The notes beneath the pieces were generated by a model. The model did not search any database and had not been told where the DNA came from. It saw only the letters and a list, made by a program, of their open reading frames with translations. Positions 34,277 to 45,888 of a DNA stretch of 64,000 nucleotides are shown here, in pieces. A program made the translations under genes and the position numbers. The DNA comes from Microbacterium suwonense. GTDB taxonomy: Bacteria; Actinomycetota; Actinomycetes; Actinomycetales; Microbacteriaceae. Each line of letters starts with the position of its first letter. Positions within the stretch are counted from its first letter, which is position 1. Location of the stretch: contig NZ_AP027728.1 in the NCBI RefSeq assembly GCF_030296555.1, positions 2,976,001 through 3,040,000 on the forward strand, in the 5' to 3' direction.

Positions 34277-35320
34277 ATGACTGATCTGCGCGAACTGCTC
34301 GGCATCCGGCATCCGATCATCCTGGCGCCGTTCGGCGGACTGTCATCCGTCGCGCTCACCGCCGCGGTGAGCGATGCCGGCGGGCTGGGGTCGTACGGGC
34401 TCTACGGGTACGACGGCGAGCGGATCCGGGCGACGGCGCGCGCCCTGCGCGAGGCGACGTCGGCGCCGTTCTCGCTGAACATCTGGCTCCCCACCGGCGA
34501 CGAGGTGCTGCCGGGGCCGGAGCACGATGCGTACGCGGCGGCCCTCGAGTCGTTCTTCGCCGAGGTCGGCATCGAGCGGCCCGCCAGGCCGGAGCGGTAT
34601 CTGCCGTCGCTGGAGGAGCAGCTCGACGCGATCTGGGAGGCCGCGCCCGCTGTGCTCAGCGTGGTGTTCGGCGTGCCGGCAGCGTCGCTGGTGGACGAGG
34701 CGCATCGCCGCGGCATCCGGGTGCTGGGCACGGCGACGACGGTCGCCGAGGCCGTCGCACTGGCGGACGGCGGCGTGGATGCGATCGTCGCGACCGGTGC
34801 AGAGGCGGCCGGGCATCGCGTGTCGTTCCTGCGTGCGGCGGAGGAGTCGCTGGTCGGGCTGGTCTCGCTCGTGCCCCAGGTGGCGGATGCCGTGGATGTG
34901 CCGGTCATCGCGGCGGGCGGCATCGCGGACAGGCGCGGTGCGGCGGCGGCGTTCGCGCTCGGTGCCTCCGGTGTGCAGGTCGGCACGTCGTTCCTCGTCA
35001 CCGAGGAGTCGGCCGCCAACGACGCCCATCGCGCGGCGATCCGATCCACCGCGGCGGATGCCAGTGTGCTCACCCGCGCGATGAGCGGCCGACTCTCCCG
35101 GGGCGTGCGCAACCGTGCGGTGGCCGAGATCGAGGCATCCGCGGCCATCGCGCCCTTCCCGGCGCAGAACTGGCTGACCGGGCGATTCCGTGCGGTGGCG
35201 GGTCAGCGGGGCATGGGCGAGCTGCAATCGCTGTGGCTGGGCCAGTCGGCGCCGCTGGCGAGCCGGGCCACTGCCGCCGCCGTCTTCACCGAGCTGCTCG
35301 CCGGAGTGCCCGCAGTCTGA
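34277..35320 (+). CDS. Nitronate monooxygenase family protein (FMN-binding TIM barrel)
   Basis: A 347-residue flavoprotein: RELLGIRHPIILAPFGGLSSVALTAAVSDAGGLGSYG at the N-terminus, PFSLNIWLP near residue 64, GTATTVAEAVALADGGVDAIVATGAEAAGHR near 150 and IAAGGIADRRGAAAAFALGASGVQVGTSFLVTEES near 212, the FMN phosphate-binding part. The family oxidises nitronates to carbonyls and nitrite or, in some members, has enoyl reductase activity. Convergent with purU across a CCCGTCTAT palindrome. Confidence 0.88.
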   Translation: MTDLRELLGIRHPIILAPFGGLSSVALTAAVSDAGGLGSYGLYGYDGERIRATARALREATSAPFSLNIWLPTGDEVLPGPEHDAYAAALESFFAEVGIERPARPERYLPSLEEQLDAIWEAAPAVLSVVFGVPAASLVDEAHRRGIRVLGTATTVAEAVALADGGVDAIVATGAEAAGHRVSFLRAAEESLVGLVSLVPQVADAVDVPVIAAGGIADRRGAAAAFALGASGVQVGTSFLVTEESAANDAHRAAIRSTAADASVLTRAMSGRLSRGVRNRAVAEIEASAAIAPFPAQNWLTGRFRAVAGQRGMGELQSLWLGQSAPLASRATAAAVFTELLAGVPAV

Positions 35321-35326
35321 CCCACA

Positions 35327-35393
35327 CCCGTCTATCTGGCGCTTGTGCACGGGGCGCTCGGCGTGTCGCGTGCAGGAGTGACATATAGACGGG
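35327..35393. repeat. Intergenic palindrome, CCCGTCTAT family, copy 1
   Basis: CCCGTCTATCT at 35327-35337 and ATATAGACGGG at 35383-35393 form 9-base perfect ends; inner GTGCAC/GTGCAGG-type symmetry is weaker. It lies between convergent nitronate monooxygenase and purU. Copies with the same ends are at 40200-40270 and 45785-45860. Confidence 0.75.
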
Positions 35394-35397
35394 CTGG

Positions 35398-36259
35398 TCA
35401 GAGGATGACGGTGGAGCGGCCGTGCACGATCACGCGGTCCTCGGCGTGCCATTTCACCGCGCGGGCCAGCACGAAGCGCTCCACATCGGCGCCGCGGCGC
35501 TGCGCTCGGCGGCGGACTCGGCGTGCGTGACGCGCGTGACGTCCTGCTCGATGATCGGCCCCTCGTCGAGGTCGGCGGTGGCGTAGTGCGCGGTCGCGCC
35601 GATCAGCTTCACGCCGCGGTCCTTGGCCCGCGCGTACGGGTTGGCGCCGACGAAGGCGGGCAGGAACGAATGGTGGATGTTGATCACCGGCGCCCCGATG
35701 CGTGCGATGAAGTCGTCGGTGAGGATCTGCATGTACCGGGCGAGCACGACCAGATCGACGTTGCCCTGCAGCAGCTCCAGCTGACGAGCCTCCATCTCGG
35801 CCTTCGCATCCGCTCCTCGCCGCGGGGGATGTGCACGAACGGCACCCCGAACGAGCGCACCGACTCGGCCAGATCCGGGTGGTTGGAGACCACCATGGTC
35901 ACGTCGATGTCGAGCTCTCCGCGCTGGGTGCGCCACAGCAGCTCCATCAGGCAGTGGTCGTACTTGGACACGAAGATCGCCACCCGCTTGCGCGTCGCGG
36001 TGTCGTGCAGCGACCACTCCATCTCGAACCGCTCCGCGACATCGCCGATCGAGGTCTCCAGCGCAGGGCGCTTGGCCGCCAGCCCGTCGAGGTGCAGCAC
36101 CGTGCGCTGGAAGAAGCGACCGCCCTGCTCGTCGGTGGAATGCTGATCGAGGGAGATGATGTTCGCGCCGTGCTCCGCCAGCACCCCGGCGACGGCCGCG
36201 ACGATTCCGGGCTGGTCGTCACAGGCGATGAGAAGGCGTGCGGTGTCGGACTGCGGCAT
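35398..36259 (-). CDS. purU: Formyltetrahydrofolate deformylase, two frameshifts (35811-35813 and 35501-35506)
   Basis: PurU hydrolyses 10-formyl-THF to THF and formate. N-terminal ACT domain: [30 protein letters not shown]; catalytic domain: [29 protein letters not shown], then after a one-base repair [36 protein letters not shown] with the NIHHSFLP catalytic motif, and after a second repair [29 protein letters not shown] at the C-terminus. Repaired length is 287 residues, normal. Both lesions need one added base and are probably sequence errors, but two in one gene leave a pseudogene possible. Confidence 0.85.
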
Positions 36260-36332
36260 GGGTGCTCCTTGCAGGGGTTGTCTCGATTCTGCCTGCATTC
36301 ACCGGCAGTGGGCGAATCGTTAGCCTGGAGGA

Positions 36333-36788
36333 ATGACCACCACCGCCGCGCTGCTGGAGAGCGCGCGCCGGCGCCTGGAGGAGGCCGCGCGAAGGGCTCG
36401 GCCTGCTGCGCACCTCGCGCTGGCGCGCCGACCGCATCGTGCGGGCCGGGGAGGCCTGGCATCTCGGAGTGCTGCTGCTCACCGACGACGGGGTCGCCGA
36501 GACGGGGGAGATCCTGCGCGCGGCCGAGGAGGTGCGCCGCGGCTACCCGGCGGAGTCGGCGCGGGCGCGAGCAGAACGCCGGGCACAGGCACGGCGAGGC
36601 GGGTTCGCCGAGGGGAGGTGGTGCACGTCGGCTGGCGGATGCTGGATGTGACGGCGGTCGACGCCGGCACGGCATCCGGCCCCCTCGCAGTGGTCGACGG
36701 TGTGCCGAGCGTGCGCTGGTCGCGCGCCGGCGGGCTGGTGCCGCTGGCCGGCTACCTCGACGAGAGGATCGCCCTCCTCGGCGGTTGA
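36333..36788 (+). CDS. Hypothetical protein (about 152 aa), two frameshifts (36383-36389 and 36612-36615)
   Basis: The pieces MTTTAALLESARRRLEEAA, then in a second frame LRTSRWRADRIVRAGEAWHLGVLLLTDDGV and LRAAEEVRRGYPAESARARAERRAQARRGGFAEG, then back in the first frame VVHVGWRMLDVTAVDAGTASGPLAVVDGVPSVRW join into one sensible protein if a CG pair and one G are restored. I do not recognise the family with confidence. No signal peptide or membrane helix. It is divergent from purU. Confidence 0.55.
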   Translation: MTTTAALLESARRRLEEAARRARPAAHLALARRPHRAGRGGLASRSAAAHRRRGRRDGGDPARGRGGAPRLPGGVGAGASRTPGTGTARRVRRGEVVHVGWRMLDVTAVDAGTASGPLAVVDGVPSVRWSRAGGLVPLAGYLDERIALLGG

Positions 36789-36819
36789 CGCCGTTGGTGA
36801 CTGAGCCGCCTCGCCGGGC

Positions 36820-37536
36820 TCAGCGTCCGAGCAGCCCCGGGAAGCGGCCCAGCAGGTCGGCTCCCTCGACGGATGCCGAGAGCACCTTCTGCTCGATCGC
36901 GGCGTACTCGCCGGGGTCGAAATAGCCCGCCGCGCGATACACCGCCATCCGATCCGCGAAGTCCTGCGGCGACGCCTCGGGGTGGAATTGCGTGGCATAG
37001 AGGCGCTCGCCCACCCGGTACGCCTGCACCGGGCATCCGTCGTTGCTCGCCAGAAGTTCGGCATCCGGCGGGGTCTCGGCGGCGGATTCGTTGTGCGCGG
37101 TGAACACGGACATCGCCGGAGCACTGGGGCCGAACAGAGGATCCTTCGTGCCGGCGGAGGTGATGCGGATGCGCGTCGCCTGCACGCGCTCCGGGTGATC
37201 CATCGTCACTCTGCCACCCAGCATCCGCGTGACCACTCCGATGCCGTAGCAGGTGAACAGCGCCGACGCGGCGCCGTCGATCGCCCTGGCGGCGATGCGC
37301 TCAAGGTCGTGCTCCACCGCCTGCTGGGCTTCGCTCTTGTCGGCGCTGGTGACGTTGAACGGCGAGCCTCCGATCACGAAACCGCCGTACTGCTCCCACT
37401 CGACGGATTCCAGGGACGCATGCAGCAGGTCGATGCGGGCGAGGTTCCGGATGCCGAGATCGCGAGCGAAGGAGCGGTGCTCGGCATCCGCCGCGCTGCG
37501 CTCCGGACGCACGCACACGTACAGCACCGAGGACAT
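36820..37536 (-). CDS. Class I glutamine amidotransferase-like protein
   Basis: A 238-residue GATase1 protein. The nucleophile elbow is LFTCYGIGVVTRMLGG near residue 92 and the catalytic His-x-Glu is in LYATQFHPEASP near 178. It resembles the GMP-synthase-like stand-alone amidotransferases, whose partner or substrate is often unknown. It is divergent from the clpC-type gene with about 100 bases between. Confidence 0.85.
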   Translation of the reverse strand: MSSVLYVCVRPERSAADAEHRSFARDLGIRNLARIDLLHASLESVEWEQYGGFVIGGSPFNVTSADKSEAQQAVEHDLERIAARAIDGAASALFTCYGIGVVTRMLGGRVTMDHPERVQATRIRITSAGTKDPLFGPSAPAMSVFTAHNESAAETPPDAELLASNDGCPVQAYRVGERLYATQFHPEASPQDFADRMAVYRAAGYFDPGEYAAIEQKVLSASVEGADLLGRFPGLLGR

Positions 37537-37598
37537 GCACCGATTCTATGGGCCGGTTTGACGTCGGCCGGGAATAGGCGTCATCATATGTCGTTGAA

Positions 37599-37619
37599 CT
37601 TGATAGAAGCACGCTCAAG
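37599..37619 (+). promoter_or_regulatory. HAIR-like operator (HspR site) before the Clp ATPase gene
   Basis: CTTGATA-N7-GCTCAAG matches the HspR-associated inverted repeat CTTGAGT-N7-ACTCAAG in 10 of 14 arm positions and in exact spacing. It lies 17 bases before the ATG. In actinobacteria HspR represses chaperone genes such as dnaK and clpB through this element. The -35-like TTGAAC at 37594-37599 overlaps it. Confidence 0.65.
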
Positions 37620-37635
37620 TTTGAGAGGAAGCGAA

Positions 37636-40182
<2,547 letters not shown>

Positions 40183-40199
40183 CCCCCACCCCACCCCCA

Positions 40200-40270
40200 A
40201 GCCCGTCTATTTGTGCCAAATGCGGGCGGTCCCCTCGGAATCGGCCGCGTTCGGCACAAATAGACGGGCT
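40200..40270. repeat. Intergenic palindrome, CCCGTCTAT family, copy 2
   Basis: AGCCCGTCTATTTGTGCC at 40200-40217 and GGCACAAATAGACGGGCT at 40253-40270 are perfectly complementary over 18 bases, with a 35-base loop. It separates the convergent clpC-type and LysR-like genes and touches the latter's stop (40272). Confidence 0.85.
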
Positions 40271-40271
40271 T

Positions 40272-41009
40272 TCAGCGGGAGGAGTTCGGGGTGCGGCCGC
40301 GCACGATGCCGACGAAGGCCTCGACATCGGGCGTGGTCGCCTCGCGCGGCCAGGCCAGTGCGACCGTCGAGGCGGGGCCGCCCTGCAGTGGCCGATAGTC
40401 GGCATCCTTGCGCTGGTGCAGCCGGGCCAGCGACATCGGCACCACCAGGATGCCGACGCCGGATGCCACCGTCTCCACCGCGTCCCTGGTGGTGGCGAGC
40501 ATCGGGAACGACGGTGTGATCGTGGGCAGATCGAGCGGGCCGAGCACGTCGTCGGCCGGGGTGATCAGCACCTCACCGGCGAGATCGTCGGCGGTGAGCT
40601 GCTCGGCGGCCAGCAGATGCGATTCGCGGGATGCCACCACCACCGGCACCTCGTCGTAGAGCGGGATGACGTGCAGCTCGTCGGTGCGTTCCAGGGGAAG
40701 GCGGATGAGCGCGAGATCCACCTCGCTGAGACGCTCGCGCTGCCCGGCGAACGTCAGTGGAACGAGTTCGAGCTCGACGTGCGGCATCCGCTGCTTCCAG
40801 GTGTCGATCCACCTGCCCGGCGTCGTCCCTGGCACCAGCCCGAGGCGAAGCGTGCGCGGCTGCTCCGGCGCGGGACGCTGCTGCTTCGGGGTCCTCGCAA
40901 CGGGCTTCGCGGTCGACTGCCTCTTCGGAGCTGCTTTCTTCGGTGCCGCCTTCTTCGATGCCGGCTTGCCGGGGCGCGGCCGCGCGGGGCGGCGCCGGTC
41001 GTTTCTCAT
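40272..41009 (-). CDS. LysR-type substrate-binding domain protein without HTH, with a basic Ala/Lys/Pro tail
   Basis: A 245-residue protein. Residues 1-50 are basic and low-complexity (RRRPARPRPGKPASKKAAPK and more Lys/Ala/Pro repeats), similar to histone H1-like tails. Residues 55-240 are a periplasmic-binding fold like the LysR effector domain: LRLGLVPGTTPGRWIDTW, LSEVDLALIRLP, DEVPVVVASRESHLLA and VASGVGILVVPMSLARLH. The usual LysR winged helix is absent. The start at 41009 begins the basic tail. It may bind DNA non-specifically through the tail while sensing a ligand. Confidence 0.75.
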   Translation of the reverse strand: MRNDRRRPARPRPGKPASKKAAPKKAAPKRQSTAKPVARTPKQQRPAPEQPRTLRLGLVPGTTPGRWIDTWKQRMPHVELELVPLTFAGQRERLSEVDLALIRLPLERTDELHVIPLYDEVPVVVASRESHLLAAEQLTADDLAGEVLITPADDVLGPLDLPTITPSFPMLATTRDAVETVASGVGILVVPMSLARLHQRKDADYRPLQGGPASTVALAWPREATTPDVEAFVGIVRGRTPNSSR

Positions 41010-41038
41010 CGCATCAGCGTAGACCGCGGATGCCGAGA

Positions 41039-41719
41039 TCACTGCGCGCGACGGATCGCCACGCAGCACTGCCCGACGTGCGGCTCTCCGTGCGCGCGCA
41101 GGTGCGGGCAGTGCATCCCCTCCAGGACGCCGCCGATCAGCGCGAGGTTCGCCGAGCAGACCAGCTCGGTGTGCTCGCGGGCGAGCGAGTCGAAGGGGCA
41201 GTTCGCGAGCGTGAGCGCACCGTCCTGCTCACGCGGTTCGAACCCCTGGGCGGCGAGCACAGCGGACACGCGCTCGAGATCGTCGGCAGGATCATCGGGT
41301 TCGGGCCCGGATGCCGCGATGCGCAGCCCCTCATCGTGCGCGACCTCGGCGACGGAGGCGTTCAGATCGGCGCCTTCGGCGGCACGCTCGATCGCGCCGG
41401 CGAGCAGGTGCCCGACCAGGTCGTACCGGCGCTCCGGCAGCGACACCGAGATCGTGCCGTCGGAGCGGCGGTACAGCTTGGACGGTCGCCCCGCCCCGGG
41501 GCCGGTGCGTCCGGTCAGCCGCCGGAACTCGGTCTGCAGCAGCCCGGCGTCGACCAGCTTGTCCAGGTGGAAGCGCGCCATGTTCGGGGAGACGCCGACG
41601 GCGCTCGCCGCGGCCTCACGGCTGACGGGCTCGGGTTGGGCCGAGACGTGCTCGTACAGCGCCCGGCGGGTGTCGTCGGAGAGGGTGCCGATGCTCGAGG
41701 CCCGTGCGGTGATGTCCAT
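41039..41719 (-). CDS. HTH transcriptional regulator with four-Cys C-terminus (SufR-like)
   Basis: A 226-residue protein: N-terminal winged helix (GTLSDDTRRALYEHVSAQPEPVSREAAASAVGVSPNMARFHLDKLVDAGLLQTEFRR) and a C-terminal cysteine array, CPFDSLAREHTELVC, then MHCPHLRAHGEPHVGQCC. Spacing is C-x13-C-x15-C-x13-CC, close to SufR-type proteins that bind a redox- or iron-sensing Fe-S cluster. A palindrome (CTTCTTTTAGAAG) lies 65 bases upstream. It shares its family with the regulator at 4238-4861. Target genes are unclear; it may act on itself. Confidence 0.78.
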   Translation of the reverse strand: MDITARASSIGTLSDDTRRALYEHVSAQPEPVSREAAASAVGVSPNMARFHLDKLVDAGLLQTEFRRLTGRTGPGAGRPSKLYRRSDGTISVSLPERRYDLVGHLLAGAIERAAEGADLNASVAEVAHDEGLRIAASGPEPDDPADDLERVSAVLAAQGFEPREQDGALTLANCPFDSLAREHTELVCSANLALIGGVLEGMHCPHLRAHGEPHVGQCCVAIRRAQ

Positions 41720-41783
41720 GATGAACCCTCTGCAAGAAGAACGCCGTGCGCTGAGAACTCAGTGCTTCTATCTGCAATCGTAA

Positions 41784-41796
41784 CTTCTTTTAGAAG
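41784..41796. promoter_or_regulatory. Palindromic candidate operator upstream of the four-Cys regulator
   Basis: CTTCTTTTAGAAG has perfect CTTCT/AGAAG arms and extends to AACTTCT...AGAAG-AGGTT with minor mismatch, in an AT-rich intergenic stretch 65-77 bases before the regulator start. It fits autoregulation. Confidence 0.45.
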
Positions 41797-41830
41797 AGGT
41801 TGGGCTTGAGAATGGACTCGGCGCCTCCGA

Positions 41831-42196
41831 TCAGACGCGCGTCGTGAGTCGCCGCTGGGCGTGTCGGATCAGGCCGACCAGACCGGTGATGAGCACCAGC
41901 ACACCGATCGTCAGCAGCACGAGGGCGGTGATGGTACCCGGCGTGAGCGAAGCGAAGGCATCCGCGACCCCGTCCCGGCGGTCTGCACTGCCGAGCATCC
42001 AGATCCCCGCCCAGGCGATCCCGGCGAAGCACACACCCCAGACGATCGCCGCCCAGCGGGTGCGAGGCAGGGGCGCGGATGCGGGCAGCTCGGCATCCGC
42101 ACTGAACGCAGTCGTGCCGTCGGCGGGCGCCGACGCATCCGGGAGCGGGAGCGTCTCGGCCGAGTCCGGCAGCGGCGTGGTGGGCTCGGCGTTCAT
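41831..42196 (-). CDS. Small membrane protein downstream of the PspC gene
   Basis: A 121-residue protein with a 45-residue Pro/Ala/Asp-rich N-terminus followed by two membrane helices (WAAIVWGVCFAGIAWAGIWML and ITALVLLTIGVLVLITGLVGLI) and a basic end. ATG overlaps the PspC gene stop. No family recognised; the coupling suggests a role in the PspC envelope-stress unit. Confidence 0.68.
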   Translation of the reverse strand: MNAEPTTPLPDSAETLPLPDASAPADGTTAFSADAELPASAPLPRTRWAAIVWGVCFAGIAWAGIWMLGSADRRDGVADAFASLTPGTITALVLLTIGVLVLITGLVGLIRHAQRRLTTRV

Positions 42197-43776
42197 TCTG
42201 GCTTCTCCTGGTCGGGACGGGTCAAGTAGAGGACGCGGATCTGTCCGGAGTCCTGGTCGATGGTGACGGGCACCGAGACGACGGTCTGTGGGACATCAGG
42301 ATCATCAGCTGGACGATTCGGGTCGAGTGGTGTCGTGACCGTCTCGCGGTAGACCGTGCTGCCGTCGGCCTGTCGTGAGCCGGAGTACGAGCCATCTTCA
42401 GTGCCGATGGTGTCGCCATCGGCACTGAGGTCGATTCGTTGCCATTGCACTCTGACGTCGCGCACGGTCGCGGTCAGCTGCAGCTTCACGCCGTCACCCA
42501 CATAGATCTCCGTGTATCCGGATCCCTTGTGAACTGTCACCGGAGGCGAGGCCAAGCTCGGCAGATTCTGGAGCTGGATCATGGTGGTCCCGAACGGCTG
42601 TCGGATCGAGTTGCTGCCTTCTGAATTCCATACGCTGGTGCTCCCGAACCGCACATCTCCCAGCGTGGCGGCTCCGCCGGTGATCAGTGCGGCGACCAGC
42701 GCGATCACGGTGACGAACGCCAGGAAGCCGCTGCGCCGGCGTGCCACGCCGGCGACCACCATGCCCAGAGCCAGCACGAGCGCGGCCGAGAACAGCGCCA
42801 GCCCTGCGGTCACGACATCCGGGTTCTGCGACAGCAGCCACACGACGGCGCCGGCGACTACGGCCAGGCCGATCGCGGTGGCCACGTAGGCGAAGCTCGC
42901 ACGCGGGTTCGACGCACGGCGGATGCGGCGCCGTTCGGCGGCCTCGGCGGCGAACTCGGCGGCCATCGTCTGCCGCTCCCGGCGTGCTTGATCGCGCGCC
43001 GCGCGCTCGGCATCCTGCTGCTGCCGCCGCCAGGCCTGATCCTGCTCCTGCCAGGCAGCGTGCTGCGCACGCCAGGCCTCCAGCGCGGCAGCGTCGGCGG
43101 TGGGGGCGCCGAGGGGAGGGAGGATGCCGGTATCGCGCCCTCCGCGGCGGCATCCTCCTCTCGTGTCTCCGCATCGACGGCGGCGCCCGAATAGCCGGCC
43201 GGAGCGGAGGGGAACGGGGAGGTGCGACCGCGGAAGCCATGCGCGGGTCGGTCACCTCACCCCGGGAGTGCGGCGCGCGGCGCGCACGATCAGGACGAGC
43301 AGGATGCCGACCAGCACCAGCCCGATGACGAACAGGAAGACCCCGAACGCACTGATCCCGTACGACGGGTAGGCGTAGGGGTTGAGGATGCGCGCGACGA
43401 GGAACAGCGTCGCCGGCGGCGACATGGTGGACAGCCCGACGATCAGGCCGGCGAGGATCCCCAGCTGTGCGGGCTGGAAGCGCCCGCGGAACAGCTCCCG
43501 CAGGTGGATGCGCCCCTCCGGATCGGGCAGCAGCGCCCACGCCAGCGCGTAGACGAGGATCATCGGCAGTCCGCACAGTGCCGCCACCACCAGCACGCCG
43601 CGCACGATCAGCGGGTCGATGCGCAGCCGCGAGGCGATGCCGGCGGCGACCCCGCCGATCCACCCATCGGAGCGGGCGATTCCGAGACCGGCGACCCACG
43701 CGTAGAAGCGATCGGAACGGTGCGGCGGCTCGGGGCGCGCTGTCTCGGCGGACGGCGGAGCGGTCGGGAAGGTCAT
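42193..43776 (-). CDS. PspC-domain membrane protein, frameshifted near 43253-43260 and 43111-43120
   Basis: N-terminal PspC domain: RFYAWVAGLGIARSDGWIGGVAAGIASRLRIDPLIVRGVLVVAALCGLPMILVYALAWALLPD with further membrane helices up to LVIVRAARRTPGV, where a TGA at 43252 interrupts. Restoring a lost AG pair and, about 140 bases on, one C leads through a Pro/Ala-rich linker into EAWRAQHAAWQEQDQAWRRQQQ, then NPRASFAYVATAIGL with more helices, and an extracellular domain with SGYTEIYVGDGVKLQLTATV. The repaired protein has 527 residues and matches the long PspC proteins of this family. It is divergent from a PspC-domain kinase. Confidence 0.75.
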
Positions 43777-43890
43777 GCTTCGATCATTCCGGTGCGCGGA
43801 CCAGTGCCGCCATGGGGTGATCCCCTGACTCGACCCTGAACCTCGCCCTCCCCGCCCCGGATCGCCCGGGGCGGGTGGTTGGATGGCGTC

Positions 43891-45120
43891 ATGTCCTCTT
43901 CCCTGTCGCATCCGTCAGCGACCGCGGTTCGCCCTCCGGGCGCGGCCCTGCCGCCGCGACCGGTGCTGTCGCGCGTGCGCGAATGCCTGATCTCCGGAAC
44001 TGCTGCAGGTCTGGCCCGCCATCTCGGCGCACAGGTCTGGCAGGTGCGGATGCTGTTCATCGCCCTCACGGTGCTCGGCGGAGCGGGCGTCCTGCTGTAC
44101 GCCTGGTGCTGGGCGTTCACGCCGTGGGAGCGGGGAGAGTCTGCGCCGTCGCGCCGGGCACCGGTGGCGTGGATCCTGCTCTCCGTCGCAGTGCTGCTGG
44201 AGCTGGTCGTGCTTCCGCAGTTGGGGAGCGGGTACATCATCAGCATCCCGCTGCTGGACGGATTCGCCTACAGCTACACGTCCGCGCGTCTCTCGATCGT
44301 CGCGCTGCTCGGCATCGTGGCTGTTCTCGTCGCCGCTGCACTGTGGGCGGACCTCATCGACCGCGGCGACCCGGCACGCGGGCCGCGTCATGCCGCCGTC
44401 GTGCGAGGGGTCTCGGTGCTCCTGCTCGTGGTGCAGATCGTGATGCTCGCGCACAACCCGGGGTTCGTGTTCGTGCCGTTCGCGGGTCTGCTGGCGATGT
44501 TCGCCTCGGCGCTCGTGCACCGCTGGCACGAGCTGGCGGGTGAGCGGGTGCGCCGCATCCGTGAGGAGCAGCGCAGCGAGATGGCCGCGCACCTGCACGA
44601 CTCGGTGCTGCAGACGCTCGCCCTGATCCAGAACCGGGCCGGCGCCTCGAGCGAGGCTGCGCGTCTCGCCCGCGCGCAGGAGCGGGAGCTGCGGGCCTGG
44701 CTGTACGACGGCGACGCCCCGGCCGACAGCGATCTGGCCACCGACCTGCGCGACTACGCCGGCGCCCTGGAGCTGGACTATCCCGTGCGCATCGACGTCG
44801 TCTCGGCGGGACTGTCCACCGAGCGTGCCAGTGGGGAACTGGCTGCCGCAGCGCGCGAGGCGATGCTGAACGCCGCGCGCCATGCCGGCGACGAGGTCTC
44901 GGTGTACATCGAGGGATCGGCATCCGGCGTCGACGTGTTCGTCCGCGACCGCGGACCCGGCTTCGACCTCGACGAGGTGGCCGACGACCGGCTCGGCGTG
45001 CGCCAGTCGATCATCGGACGGATGCGGCGAGCCGGCGGGTCGGCGAGCGTGCGCAGCGACGAGAACGGCACTGAGGTGCATCTGCGGATCATCGGAGCAG
45101 CGGGAGAGAACCATGACTGA
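43891..45120 (+). CDS. Sensor histidine kinase with N-terminal PspC domain
   Basis: A 409-residue protein: PspC domain (about residues 25-70, SGTAAGLARHLGAQVWQVRMLFIALTVLGGAGVLLYAWCWAFTPWE), four more membrane helices to about 210, then RSEMAAHLHDSVLQTLALIQNRAG with the phosphoacceptor His and a HATPase domain with AAREAMLNAARHAGDEV, FVRDRGPGFDLD. The ATG at 43891 is used rather than an upstream TTG. It overlaps the regulator gene by eight bases. Such PspC kinases in actinobacteria respond to envelope stress, and the partner PspC protein is divergent across a 114-base shared control region. Confidence 0.9.
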   Translation: MSSSLSHPSATAVRPPGAALPPRPVLSRVRECLISGTAAGLARHLGAQVWQVRMLFIALTVLGGAGVLLYAWCWAFTPWERGESAPSRRAPVAWILLSVAVLLELVVLPQLGSGYIISIPLLDGFAYSYTSARLSIVALLGIVAVLVAAALWADLIDRGDPARGPRHAAVVRGVSVLLLVVQIVMLAHNPGFVFVPFAGLLAMFASALVHRWHELAGERVRRIREEQRSEMAAHLHDSVLQTLALIQNRAGASSEAARLARAQERELRAWLYDGDAPADSDLATDLRDYAGALELDYPVRIDVVSAGLSTERASGELAAAAREAMLNAARHAGDEVSVYIEGSASGVDVFVRDRGPGFDLDEVADDRLGVRQSIIGRMRRAGGSASVRSDENGTEVHLRIIGAAGENHD

Positions 45121-45778
45121 CGGCATCCGTGTCGTGATCGTCGACGATCACTCGATCTTCCGGTCGGGCCTGCGCGCCGACCTCGACACGGCCGTCGAGG
45201 TCGTGGGCGAGGCGGCCGACGTTCCCTCAGCGATCCGGGTGATCGGCGAGACGCAGCCCGACGTCGTACTGCTCGACGTGCATCTGCCCGGTGGCCCGTC
45301 CACTGGTCCGGAGGCCGCCGGCGGTGAAGCCGTCATCCGGGGCAGTGCTCCCACCGGCGTGCGATTCCTGGCGCTGAGCGTCTCGGATGCCGCGGAGGAT
45401 GTCGTGCGGGTGATCCGGGCAGGCGCCCGCGGATACATCACCAAGGGCTCGTCGGGCATCGAGGTCTCGAAGGCGGTGCAGGCGGTCGCCGAGGGCGATG
45501 CCGTGTTCTCACCGCGACTGGCCGGCTTCGTGCTGGACGCGTTCGGCGCGGTCGCCGGCGAGACCGCTGCGGTGGACGACGAACTCGACCGGCTCTCGGC
45601 GCGCGAGCAGGAGGTCATGCGCCTGATCGCTCGCGGCTACGCCTACAAGGAGGTCGCCGCCGAGCTGTTCATCTCGATCAAGACCGTGGAGACGCATGTC
45701 TCGGCAGTGCTGCGCAAACTGCAGCTCTCCTCCCGGCACGAGCTCACGGTATGGGCATCGGAGCGTCGCCTGCTCTGA
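45113..45778 (+). CDS. NarL/LuxR-family response regulator of the PspC kinase
   Basis: A 221-residue regulator: receiver domain with DDHSIFRSGLRADL, acceptor Asp in VVLLDVHLPGGP near residue 53, GYITKGSSGIEV, then a LuxR-type HTH, LSAREQEVMRLIARGYAYKEVAAELFISIKTVETHVSAVLRKL. A Gly-rich insert follows the phosphorylation site (STGPEAAGGEAVIRGSAPTG), as in other members of this branch. It likely controls the divergent PspC gene. Confidence 0.92.
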   Translation: MTDGIRVVIVDDHSIFRSGLRADLDTAVEVVGEAADVPSAIRVIGETQPDVVLLDVHLPGGPSTGPEAAGGEAVIRGSAPTGVRFLALSVSDAAEDVVRVIRAGARGYITKGSSGIEVSKAVQAVAEGDAVFSPRLAGFVLDAFGAVAGETAAVDDELDRLSAREQEVMRLIARGYAYKEVAAELFISIKTVETHVSAVLRKLQLSSRHELTVWASERRLL

Positions 45779-45784
45779 CCCCCG

Positions 45785-45860
45785 CAACCCCGTCTATATG
45801 GCGCTGATGCACGCGACACGCCGGTCCGTGCGTGCACGCACGCCAGATAGACGGGGGTTG
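45785..45860. repeat. Intergenic palindrome, CCCGTCTAT family, copy 3
   Basis: CAACCCCGTCTATATGGCG at 45785-45803 and CGCCAGATAGACGGGGGTTG at 45841-45860 pair with one mismatch and one bulge around a 37-base loop. It lies between the convergent response regulator and hexapeptide-repeat genes. Confidence 0.8.
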
Positions 45861-45888
45861 AGGTCAGGCGTGCTCCCGGATCGGACGT

